NCBI RefSeq assembly: GCF_947492405.1
Contig: NZ_CANLMP010000001.1
Coordinates: 1-64,000 of the forward strand
DNA length: 64,000 nt
Reading direction: 5' to 3'
Origin: an uncultured Aquimarina sp.
GTDB lineage: Bacteria; Bacteroidota; Bacteroidia; Flavobacteriales; Flavobacteriaceae
The notes beneath the pieces are model-generated. The model did not search any database. It was not told the DNA's origin and saw nothing but the letters and a program-made list of their open reading frames with translations. A program made the position numbers and the translations under genes. Every line of letters starts with the position of its first letter. Position 1 is the first letter of the stretch. This document shows positions 56,385-64,000 of this stretch, piece after piece.

Positions 56385-57746
56385 CTAGAACCAGTTTAAA
56401 ATTGAAAGACTCTTTTTTTCCATTTCTTTACGATGTGCTTCTACGCTTTCTCTCCATTCTTCTCCTTCAATTTCTTTCATAAAGATATCTATAGCTTCAC
56501 ATTCGTTTATATTTCTATTATTTTCCTTGATATTGTAATAATCTGCGGCGATGTAGGCCATACAGGTGGATTTTATCATTTCTGGTGCTAATGAAACACC
56601 ATATTGATACGCTTTAGTAACAATATCTATATATCTTTTTTTATCTCTTTTCTTGATTACATTATATCCTAACCACCATGCAGTTAACGCTTGTGGTCCA
56701 AAACCATATTCAATTGAAATATCTGCTTGTTTGCAAAATAAATCCGCTGCTGTATCTTTTTGTTTTTGTAACTGTTTACAACTAGCTTGATATCCATAAT
56801 TTTGTACAATAATAGGTTTACAGGTTTCATCTCCTCCCGATAATCCTTGTTTAGCAATGGCTAATCCTTTTTGCAGTAATTCTTCTATAATTTTATATTC
56901 TTTAAAATTAAAAAGCATCCCGGCATAGATCACATGAGCTGTGGCAAACGCAGATTTACTGCCAGACTTCTGAGTAACGGTTAATCCTTTTTTTCCCCAG
57001 GTATGAAGTCTTTGTAAATTCTTTTTAGTTACACTTTTAGACATTTCGATCATACATTGTCTAAACTGTACTTCGGGATCATTAGGATCTCCGGCAGAAG
57101 CAATTTTGTTGATAGCTCCTTGTAAATCTAAAGGAACTGCAAGTGAGATTGATATACCACTGTGCTTTTTTATAAGCAGATCAAAGTATCGTTCTTCTAC
57201 ATAGTCAAAAAACATCAATCGGACCTTATCGGGTAACCCTAATTGCATAAGCTTATCAATCCATTTTCCATACTCTTTAGTTTCTTCTACGGAGTAAGGA
57301 TACAGGGATAATGCTAATGGTAGTTGTGGATTTGGCATTGCTTTCTGAAAGGTGCTTAACATTTCTAACAACAATACATCACAATCGGTATTCTCATTTT
57401 CGAGTTTTGTTTCGAATTCTAAAACATCCCAATCAAATTTTAGATTTCTGGTATCGAGGTCTTGTTGTAGTTTTTCATCTTTTTTAAATGTCTCCACCCA
57501 ATCCTGGATTAACTTTTTACTATGTGTTTCTTTATTTTCGAAAGCAGTAAGTAATACAATGGGAACATCTGGCAATCCTCCATTAGGAGTAGATTCTAAA
57601 CGTAAGAACCCTTCATACAATCTTGCTTGATCAGGTTTTATTAAACATCTTACCAATTTAATATGATCGTTAGGGCTTACCTCATCAATCCATTTTTGTT
57701 GGATTGTAGTAATTAATTGCGCTATGGGATTATGTTCGTTATTCAT
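56385..57746 (-). CDS. Helical-repeat protein of the T6SS effector operon, candidate loader/adaptor
   Basis: The 453-residue cytoplasmic protein lies between vgrG (6 bases) and the Rhs gene (2 bases). The N-terminal half (PDQARLYEGFLRLESTPNGG, DVPIVLLTAF) is alpha/beta; the C-terminal half is TPR-like helices (YAGMLFNFKEYKIIEELL, YQASCKQLQKQKDTAADLF). No catalytic motif is visible. In other T6SSs this slot often carries a chaperone or adaptor (EagR, Tap/DUF4123, Tec/DUF1795) that loads the PAAR-Rhs protein on VgrG. It resembles none of those, so a Bacteroidota-specific adaptor is inferred from position. Confidence 0.65.
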   Translation of the reverse strand: MNNEHNPIAQLITTIQQKWIDEVSPNDHIKLVRCLIKPDQARLYEGFLRLESTPNGGLPDVPIVLLTAFENKETHSKKLIQDWVETFKKDEKLQQDLDTRNLKFDWDVLEFETKLENENTDCDVLLLEMLSTFQKAMPNPQLPLALSLYPYSVEETKEYGKWIDKLMQLGLPDKVRLMFFDYVEERYFDLLIKKHSGISISLAVPLDLQGAINKIASAGDPNDPEVQFRQCMIEMSKSVTKKNLQRLHTWGKKGLTVTQKSGSKSAFATAHVIYAGMLFNFKEYKIIEELLQKGLAIAKQGLSGGDETCKPIIVQNYGYQASCKQLQKQKDTAADLFCKQADISIEYGFGPQALTAWWLGYNVIKKRDKKRYIDIVTKAYQYGVSLAPEMIKSTCMAYIAADYYNIKENNRNINECEAIDIFMKEIEGEEWRESVEAHRKEMEKKSLSILNWF

Positions 57747-57752
57747 GGTGTA

Positions 57753-59540
57753 TTAACCGCAATTAAGGTTTAATAATCCTCCTTTTACATTAGTCATTGC
57801 TGTACCATCAATATCAGTCATACCCTTACTGGTAAGTTTTAACTCAGCTTTTCCTTCTACTAATGTACTCGGAGCACCAATTTCTACTTTAGCACCACTG
57901 TTAACAGTAACTTTTGCACTTCCATCATTCAGAATTTCTTTGGAAGTAACATTTACGTTATTGGTACCATCAATGTTTACAGTTTCTGAAGCATTGATAT
58001 TAATTTCTTTTGATGAAAAATTAATTTTTTCTGGTGCGCTGATGTTTATTTCTTTTTTAGAAGTATCTAAAATAATTGAGTTGCCGTTTTTATCGGTAAT
58101 CGTAATGGTCTCTTTTCCATCTTCATCGGAGAAAGATAATGTATGCCCGCCTCTAGTTTTGATAGCTTTGATGTCATTTTTTTCGGTTTTCCAGTCACCT
58201 GCATTACTGCCACCTGTAAAAAGGGCTCCCATAACATATGGTCTTTCTGCATTACCACCTTCAAAACCTACGATAACTTCTTCATCTTTCTCTGGTGTAA
58301 ACTGAAAACCTTTTCCACCTCCAGCATGAGGAGTTAACACACGTAGCCAAGGAGTTTCTTCTCCGCTGGCTTTTTGCCAAGGGAATTGTACTTTTATTCG
58401 ACTCATACCTTCTGGATCAGCATTATCCATTACAGTGGCTACTTGTGATTCACTTTTTGGAAAGGCCATCATATTAGTGTTAGGATATACATCCAGATCA
58501 GCTGTTACACCAACAAAACGGTTCTGATATTTTCCATTTTCATTAGAGCTATGCGAAACACTAATAATTCTAAAATTTCCATAATCCGCTTGTTCTCCTT
58601 TTATTTTCACGACTTGTCCCAGGTTTACTCCAGGGTTATCGCTTGTGCCATGGATTTGAACTTGTCTTATTTCTGTAGCTTTTTTTTGTTGCTCTACGTG
58701 TTTATCTAGTCTCCTTTTTAATTGAGGGTCGTAATAAGAATTAACATATACACTGGTTTCTTTTGCAAAGATTGCATCACTTTTTTCGCTGGTAAATCCA
58801 TTAAATCCATTTACACCAGAATTTACCTGAGCCGTTGCCATCTCGTGTTGCTCATCTGTTAGGTAATCGTTGGTAAAATATTTAAAGTTATTAGGAGTAG
58901 GGTTGAGGTTTAAAGAGAACTCTTGTAGATCATGTCCATAATTTAATTCTGTAGTATCTTTATCTTCCGGTTTTCCAAATACCAGTTTACTTCCATCATA
59001 AAAAAACCATTCGCTGTATTGTGCAGCTAACCTACTGGCATATTCAAAGGAACTTTCATTATGTTGTACACTATAATGAAGAGTTTCAGAATTCTGTGGG
59101 CTAATATTGGTTTCTAATTTGGATTTATCATATCCCTGAAACGTTTTGTCTAATATTTCGGAGAGTCCTACGTCACTATGCGAGTCATAATGAGGTCCAT
59201 CATCGGTTATAATACTGCAACTATGTGCTTTTATAGAAACCATATCACCACTTTGCTGATGAAATCCTTTGGTATTGCTAACAGAAGTTACTATTCCTTT
59301 AAATTCTAATTCCTTATATCCATTGGCAGTATCAAGAGAAGAAACTTTTACCGTGAGAATCTCGCCTAGATAGTTTTTACTTTCTGATGCGATCTCTCCA
59401 GCTATAGTTTCTAATACATCCATTCTGCATAAAAGTTCAAGAACGTGATGTGCATCAATTTCCTGATGGAGCATTAATCTTTTATATGCAGATATTGGAG
59501 ATCCACCTATAAATATTTGTGTGTTTGATTGCAGAGCCAT
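57753..59540 (-). CDS. vgrG: T6SS spike protein VgrG
   Basis: The 595-residue protein has the gp27-like N-terminal part (about 1-360), an OB-fold gp5-like domain (about 365-460: DPEGMSRIKVQFPWQK, TPHAGGGKGFQFTPEKDEEV, VIVGFEGGNAERPYVMGALF) and a C-terminal beta-prism of repetitive strands ending in NLNCG. It trimerises to form the spike that carries the PAAR-Rhs effector. It is the first gene of the leftward effector operon. No extra catalytic domain is present. Confidence 0.92.
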   Translation of the reverse strand: MALQSNTQIFIGGSPISAYKRLMLHQEIDAHHVLELLCRMDVLETIAGEIASESKNYLGEILTVKVSSLDTANGYKELEFKGIVTSVSNTKGFHQQSGDMVSIKAHSCSIITDDGPHYDSHSDVGLSEILDKTFQGYDKSKLETNISPQNSETLHYSVQHNESSFEYASRLAAQYSEWFFYDGSKLVFGKPEDKDTTELNYGHDLQEFSLNLNPTPNNFKYFTNDYLTDEQHEMATAQVNSGVNGFNGFTSEKSDAIFAKETSVYVNSYYDPQLKRRLDKHVEQQKKATEIRQVQIHGTSDNPGVNLGQVVKIKGEQADYGNFRIISVSHSSNENGKYQNRFVGVTADLDVYPNTNMMAFPKSESQVATVMDNADPEGMSRIKVQFPWQKASGEETPWLRVLTPHAGGGKGFQFTPEKDEEVIVGFEGGNAERPYVMGALFTGGSNAGDWKTEKNDIKAIKTRGGHTLSFSDEDGKETITITDKNGNSIILDTSKKEINISAPEKINFSSKEININASETVNIDGTNNVNVTSKEILNDGSAKVTVNSGAKVEIGAPSTLVEGKAELKLTSKGMTDIDGTAMTNVKGGLLNLNCG

Positions 59541-60060
59541 AATTTCTCGTTGTTTTCTGTTTTATAGAGTGCACTAATACTAAAATCCTATATGTATTTA
59601 TATTTAGTGTACTATTCACTAGTATAGTTAACTTCATAAACAATTCGAACGATTTGGGAAGAGTTCTGATATATAAGAATTGTCTAAAAAGTGTCAAAAA
59701 TTGTATTTAACCAATCTATTATAAAAATACTTAATTTTTTAAAAGTGTTATAGTTAACAATGTTATTTTTGTGTTTTCTTACATAAAATTGGGTGTTTTC
59801 CCCCTTAAAATCGTGTCGTCAAACTTATATACAGTTACTCATATAATTGTTACCCTAATTATTCGAAAAAAATTTGTGCGGGTATAATTATTAGAAATCT
59901 TTTGTCATCATTTGAGTTTGATTCTTGTGTAAGTTATGTAGTGAGATAACCTTTCATGACATCCTTTTGTAGGGTTCAGAATTTTTTTAATAGTAAGAGG
60001 AGTATCTATAGGATTTGTTATCTTTCTTGGCTTATTGTACTTAACTAAAATAACTATTTA
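59541..60060. other. Divergent 520-base region upstream of vgrG
   Basis: No gene is supported. The sequence is A+T-rich; a short inverted repeat (TAGTG/CACTA, about 59601-59617) is the only structure noticed. No TAnnTTTG promoter with a proper -33 element was found for either vgrG or the gene at 60061. Several runs of T and A occur without clear stems. Confidence 0.4.
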
Positions 60061-60924
60061 ATGTTTTCCAAGTGTATCGGTTGCTTATTCGTGTTTTTTA
60101 TTAATTCTTATATTCTTTTAGGTCAACAAGTTGATAATGATTTTATAGCTGGTAAATGGAAAGTTGAAGAGGTTATAGTTCCCGAAAATAAGTTTAAAGA
60201 TAAAAGAGAAATCAAAATACTTGAGGAGTTGGGTAAAACCATACTACATTTTAAAGGAGATGGTCATTTTTTATTTATTTATGATGGTGAGCACGAAGAG
60301 ATGAAAAGAAATATTAAAGAGTTTGAAAATTCCATTTGGCGTACAATAGAGGGAGAAAATCTGATTTCTTTGAAGAACAAGCAATTGTTAACACTGATGC
60401 CTGTTGATGTCGAAGAAAAAATAGTATTTGGATTTATAGAACGAATAAAACTTCAGGTACGAAAAACTGAAGACGAGAAGGTTGATTTTTTACCTGTAAT
60501 TGAGCATAGACAAGAGAATAAAGCTGTCGAAAAAAAGATTGATTCTGTTTTTAAGAAGGTAAAAGTAGAGAAAAGAAGTTTGGAAGACTCGGTAGTTACA
60601 GAATATCCCGTTTTAGAAGGATGTAAGGATGAGAAGGGTAGTGGTTGTTTAAATAAGGCTATTCGAAACAGTATTGTGGATGCTTTGGATTTGAAAAAGT
60701 ACGATTCATTAAATAATCATCAGAGAATTAAGGTATTTGTCTTTTTTGCTATAGATAAAGATGGGGAGATTAAAAATATAAAGGCAAAATCTCCAGACGA
60801 AACGCTAACGTATGATCTCAAACTAATTATTAATAACCTGAAGGTGATTAGTCCAGCAAAGAATAAGAGTGGTGAGGTTATGTTAAGTACGTATTCGATA
60901 CCGTTAACTATGATGATACAATAA
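60061..60924 (+). CDS. Secreted protein with TonB-C-like domain
   Basis: The 287-residue exported protein has a signal peptide (to about 20), a lipocalin-like N-terminal half (FIAGKWKVEEVIVPENKF, HFLFIYDGEHEEMK) and a C-terminal domain resembling TonB C-termini (EYPVLEGCKDEKGSGCLNKAI, VFVFFAIDKDGEIKNIK, SPAKNKSGEVMLSTYSIPL). Bacteroidota encode many such proteins of unproven function; it lacks the membrane anchor and proline-rich linker of a true TonB. It is a single gene. Confidence 0.75.
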   Translation: MFSKCIGCLFVFFINSYILLGQQVDNDFIAGKWKVEEVIVPENKFKDKREIKILEELGKTILHFKGDGHFLFIYDGEHEEMKRNIKEFENSIWRTIEGENLISLKNKQLLTLMPVDVEEKIVFGFIERIKLQVRKTEDEKVDFLPVIEHRQENKAVEKKIDSVFKKVKVEKRSLEDSVVTEYPVLEGCKDEKGSGCLNKAIRNSIVDALDLKKYDSLNNHQRIKVFVFFAIDKDGEIKNIKAKSPDETLTYDLKLIINNLKVISPAKNKSGEVMLSTYSIPLTMMIQ

Positions 60925-61014
60925 GACGAGAATAAAACCTTTTACTAAGGTATAGTCTAGTTTTCTTTATCAGAAAGTACCTTTAATTTACCTGTTTGAT
61001 AGTTATATTTTCTT

Positions 61015-62109
61015 TTAGTTTTTAGCCTTTTTATAGACAAACTTTCCTTTACGATCTATGTAACCAATGTATTTACCATCTTCTACGTATGCTACTCCAA
61101 TCTCAAAATCTTCAGCAGCTATAAAAACAGGATCAATTATAATTTCTCCTTTTTTATTAATATATCCGTATTTTCTATTGAGTACCATACGAGCAATACC
61201 ATTATTAAAAGGGTATAATCTATCAAATTCTGGTTTAATTATAAATTCTCCTTTAGTATTTATAGCACCCCATTTATCATTGATTTTTACTCTAGCAAGA
61301 TCATCTTCAAAATTAGCAACATCTTCAAATTTTAGTGGGATTGTAATGCTTCCTTGTTTATTTATGTAGCCTCCCTGATCATCTATACGTACAGGTGCTA
61401 ATTCACCTATGAAATTACCAACTTGCTCGAATTGAGGTTTGATAAATATTTCTCCTTTTTTGTTTATAAACCCATATAAATCCCCATCAATACTAACCGC
61501 GGCGCATCCATTAGTAAAATTGCCCGCTTTTTCGAATTGAGGTTTAATGATTGTTTTTCCTTTTTCATTTATATAGGAAAACAAAAAGCTGGTTGTGTCT
61601 ACCACACGAGCCACATTTTCTTCAAATGACAGCGCATAATCTAACTTGGGGTCTACAATGTATTCCCCTTTTTTATTAATAAAGCCATAAAGATTGTTAA
61701 TACTAACCAAGGCTATTCCGTTGTTATATTTGTGAGCTAATCCTTCGAATTTAGGTTCTACGATATATTCTCCTTTTTTGTTGATATAGCCTAACTTAAA
61801 ATCAACTTCTACACAAGCTATTCCTTCTGAAAAATTATATACATTATCTGCATTAGTTTTTAGAATGATTTCTCCTTCTTTATTTATGTAACCACTGGAA
61901 TCAATAGCGTGTAGTTTGACTGCTGCTAGTCCTTCACTAAATGTAAGCTGAGTGACTTGTTCTTCATTATTCTCATCTAGGTAACTATATAAGGAGTTTT
62001 CTTTATTAAAAACCTGATATCGCCCATCAGTATAATCTTGAGAACAGCTGGCAAATGTTATTAAAATGGCTATAGTATTAAAGATTATTACGATACTCTT
62101 GTATTTCAT
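61015..62109 (-). CDS. WG-repeat lipoprotein
   Basis: The 364-residue lipoprotein starts at 62109 (MKYKSIVIIFNTIAILITFASC), giving a proper lipobox at FASCS; an in-frame ATG at 62190 would overlap the upstream gene and spoil the signal peptide. About twelve WG/KWG-type repeats follow (GYINKKGEYIVEPKFE, GFINKKGEYIVDPKLD, WGAINTKGEFIIKPEFD), each a beta-hairpin unit. The family is widespread and of unknown function. It lies 52 bases downstream of the GIDE-like gene at 62162. Confidence 0.85.
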   Translation of the reverse strand: MKYKSIVIIFNTIAILITFASCSQDYTDGRYQVFNKENSLYSYLDENNEEQVTQLTFSEGLAAVKLHAIDSSGYINKEGEIILKTNADNVYNFSEGIACVEVDFKLGYINKKGEYIVEPKFEGLAHKYNNGIALVSINNLYGFINKKGEYIVDPKLDYALSFEENVARVVDTTSFLFSYINEKGKTIIKPQFEKAGNFTNGCAAVSIDGDLYGFINKKGEIFIKPQFEQVGNFIGELAPVRIDDQGGYINKQGSITIPLKFEDVANFEDDLARVKINDKWGAINTKGEFIIKPEFDRLYPFNNGIARMVLNRKYGYINKKGEIIIDPVFIAAEDFEIGVAYVEDGKYIGYIDRKGKFVYKKAKN

Positions 62110-62161
62110 TATTATTGTTGTTGTTAGTTGTTTTGTTAAGTTTTTTACCGGTTTAATGGAG

Positions 62162-62785
62162 TTAAGAATGGGGTACATCATATAATACAAAAACTTTTTT
62201 TTCAGGATCTACAACAATCTGTTTTCCATTATCGGTGTCAATAGTCTTTCCTATTATTATAACTTCTTTATTATTTTTTAGGCGTTGTTCTGTATATCTT
62301 TTATTAGCTTCTCTATTTGATTTTGGTTTTGACCAAGAACGAATTTCTAGATCTTCACATGACACTGTTATTTCTCCAGTTTGATCTTTTATCAAAAAGG
62401 GGTTACAAAATACATTGTTTGATAGTGTTGAAAATGTTGTTCTACTTTTTCCTACTCCTCCTGATCTGGTATACCTACTCTTTTCGGTTTTATAAGAATA
62501 TGCAATACATTCTTTTTTCTTTATTTCTGATATTAGTGGATCGATAGCTTGAATAGTACCCTTAATTTTAACCAATCCATTTTGAATATCTCTAATTTGA
62601 GAAATAGGAAGTTCTTTTTTTAATTTGATAATGGTTCTTTCTACTTTATTTGGTATTAAGAACCATAGGATGGTTAATATAAATAAAATGATAGCTCCAA
62701 GGATAACTCCGAAATAATCAATAAGTACTAAACCCAGAAGTATAAAAAGTAATGATTTTATGAAGTTAAAAATTTTATTTTTCAT
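62162..62785 (-). CDS. GIDE-like membrane protein, copy 1
   Basis: The 207-residue protein has two membrane helices at its N terminus (about 12-45) and a soluble domain with DIQNGLVKIKGTIQAIDPLISEIKKKECIAYSYK and PFLIKDQTGEITVSCEDLEI. This pattern matches the GIDE/MULAN-type domain (the E3 ligase-associated, non-RING part). It is paralogous to 63551, sharing DI(Q/S)NGxVxxKGxxxxI and (D/E)DQTGxIxV. Function in bacteria is unproven; there is no RING domain. Confidence 0.75.
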   Translation of the reverse strand: MKNKIFNFIKSLLFILLGLVLIDYFGVILGAIILFILTILWFLIPNKVERTIIKLKKELPISQIRDIQNGLVKIKGTIQAIDPLISEIKKKECIAYSYKTEKSRYTRSGGVGKSRTTFSTLSNNVFCNPFLIKDQTGEITVSCEDLEIRSWSKPKSNREANKRYTEQRLKNNKEVIIIGKTIDTDNGKQIVVDPEKKVFVLYDVPHS

Positions 62786-62861
62786 TTAAAATAGGCGATA
62801 GGAGTAAAAAAGATTAAACTATATGATTGTAACGAACAATTAAAAATAAATTGTAAGATAA

Positions 62862-63551
62862 CTATTTGAAAAAGTTATTTAAGAACAGAAATAGTAACCC
62901 AATTAAGATCAACATAAAAATTAAACCATATTTACTGATTTTATCAGGCAAATCACTTTTGTATATTTTATCAAAATATGGGTCTCTAATAGAAAATTCA
63001 TTCTCATCTTTTTTAATGATCAATTCGTTCTTTTTGTTATATGTTGCTGTACCGATTAGTATATATTCTTTATCATCTTGAAGCAACAAGTTCTCGGTAT
63101 GCGTATGTCCAGATATTTTTTTATCTGTTTGGTTAACCTGAAGAAGTGAAATCGAAATGTCTTTAGCTTTTACTTTGATTCTACCTGTCTGATCTTCTAT
63201 GTAAAAATCATTACATGCTGTATCAGAAGATATTGTCTTCCATTTCATATGCCTATCACGCTCTTTTAATTCAGATATTCCTCTATCTATAGAACTCCTA
63301 CTTCTTTTTCTTGAGGAATTAAAGCGCATAACAGAATAACTGTATCCAATGCATTCTGATTTTGTTATTGGAGAGGTCATTTTCTTAATCTGCGTAAGTT
63401 TTCCTTTTACTTCAACAAATCCATTAGATATATCTTTGATATCTGAGATTATTGGTTTTGTTCTATTTTTCCTTTTTTTGCGCTTTTGAGATTCTCCAAT
63501 AATTATTATGAGTATTAGAAATAAGAAAAATAGTAATATTGAGGAGTTCAT
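62862..63551 (-). CDS. GIDE-like membrane protein, copy 2
   Basis: The 229-residue protein starts at MNSSILLFFLF (63551), preferred over an in-frame ATG at 63584 because it gives a clean N-terminal membrane helix. A GIDE-like domain follows (DISNGFVEVKGKLTQIKKMT, ECIGYSYSVM, FYIEDQTGRIKVKAKDIS). A second membrane helix at the end (LIFMLILIGLLFLFL) distinguishes it from copy 1. The two genes lie 76 bases apart and form a probable transcript with the WG-repeat gene. Confidence 0.72.
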   Translation of the reverse strand: MNSSILLFFLFLILIIIIGESQKRKKRKNRTKPIISDIKDISNGFVEVKGKLTQIKKMTSPITKSECIGYSYSVMRFNSSRKRSRSSIDRGISELKERDRHMKWKTISSDTACNDFYIEDQTGRIKVKAKDISISLLQVNQTDKKISGHTHTENLLLQDDKEYILIGTATYNKKNELIIKKDENEFSIRDPYFDKIYKSDLPDKISKYGLIFMLILIGLLFLFLNNFFK

Positions 63552-63622
63552 TGTTTTATTTATGATATATAAATGAAGACACATTATTATTAAATTCTAA
63601 TTATTTATTTAGACTTTTAACA

Positions 63623-64000
63623 TTAATAAAATTCTGATTCTTCATCATAATGAATATAATACTTCCAATCTTTTTCATGCTCATAGTTTCCTATGGATAA
63701 GGAAGTTTCCAAATCTGTTATATACAGATAAACTTTATATGTTATATCCGAATTTGAGTTTTTCTCTTCATTTTCATTCCAAAATAATAAAATTTGCTTA
63801 TCCTCATTTTTCCAAAAATAAGGGTTAAAACTTTCTTTGAAACTATTTTTAAACTTTTTACTGATCTCAATTTTACTATATACTTCATTTATTCTTTTAA
63901 TTGACTTCAGAATGGTTTCTAGATCAACGTAAAAACCCACTGCACAAATACTCGAAAGTTGATCTTCATTATCTACTCTCATATGTATCCGTTCAAACGG
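63623..64000 (-). CDS. Unknown protein, 5' end beyond the window edge
   Basis: The reading frame runs to the right edge without a stop (PFERIH precedes the ATG at 63982), so the gene probably begins outside the window. The visible 126 residues are soluble, acidic and aromatic-rich (FWKNEDKQILLFWNENEEK, YKVYLYITDLETSLSIG, ending DWKYYIHYDEESEFY). No family is recognised. The tryptophan/acid-rich composition is similar to many immunity proteins, but nothing else supports that here. Confidence 0.55.
   Translation of the reverse strand, partial: PFERIHMRVDNEDQLSSICAVGFYVDLETILKSIKRINEVYSKIEISKKFKNSFKESFNPYFWKNEDKQILLFWNENEEKNSNSDITYKVYLYITDLETSLSIGNYEHEKDWKYYIHYDEESEFY

Noticed and set aside
57940..58305. 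Open frame of 121 codons opposite vgrG
   Set aside because: Its composition is the complement of the repetitive VgrG beta-prism; no independent support.
59541..60060. Possible small RNA or gene upstream of vgrG
   Set aside because: No stable stem with a T run, no promoter consensus and no convincing short coding frame were found.

Overview
The window is chromosomal DNA from a marine-type member of the Flavobacteriaceae (Bacteroidota), probably close to Aquimarina or a related genus. The evidence is the low G+C content, Bacteroidota promoters of the TTG-N(about 20)-TAnnTTTG type, and lineage-specific families (DUF6452/DUF6048 beside RlmD, CCC-motif membrane proteins, DUF6768). A class iii (Bacteroidota) type VI secretion system and a 6S RNA placed between zapA and rny fit the same assignment. 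Genus is inference; family level is fairly secure.

Layout. 1-72 is the 3' end of a 5S rRNA with its terminator, so an rRNA operon lies just left of the window. 318-10328 holds a hybrid histidine kinase, a hemolysin III protein, a lipoprotein with a phospholipase A2-like tail, a ZIP transporter, methyltransferases, RlmD and its companion envelope proteins. 10444-18439 holds an ECF sigma factor with a membrane partner, ornithine aminotransferase, a duplicated DUF2752/CCC-motif module, an Smr protein, two paralogous lipoproteins (one split by thrombospondin type 3 repeats) and a cysteine desulfurase. 18436-34084 holds a TonB-dependent receptor, an M23 peptidase, the ZapB-like/ZapA/6S RNA/RNase Y block, four tandem paralogues of unknown function, ClpC, GyrA and a TPR protein. 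34164-41470 holds a large BNR-repeat protein, a LolA-like protein, a DUF72 protein and a DEAD-box helicase.

The accessory part is 41786-59540. ClpV/TssH, TssB and TssC (rightward) form the sheath and recycling part of a T6SS. After a histidine kinase/response regulator pair, a leftward operon encodes VgrG, a helical-repeat protein (candidate loader or adaptor), a PAAR-like Rhs protein with a C-terminal deaminase-type toxin, and its probable immunity protein. Downstream of that immunity gene lies a graveyard of earlier effector tips: two toxin-tail remnants, a truncated gene start, two to three intact orphan immunity-like genes and a decayed duplicate of one of them. This is the pattern expected when new toxin tips are inserted at the end of an Rhs gene and old toxin/immunity pairs are pushed downstream. 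The Rhs gene also carries an in-frame REP-like palindrome and a second repeat-like insertion.

60061-64000 holds a TonB-C-like secreted protein, a WG-repeat lipoprotein, two paralogous GIDE-like membrane proteins and a gene running off the right edge. No tRNA, insertion sequence, transposase or CRISPR array was seen. Hcp, TssK and the T6SS membrane complex are not in this window.
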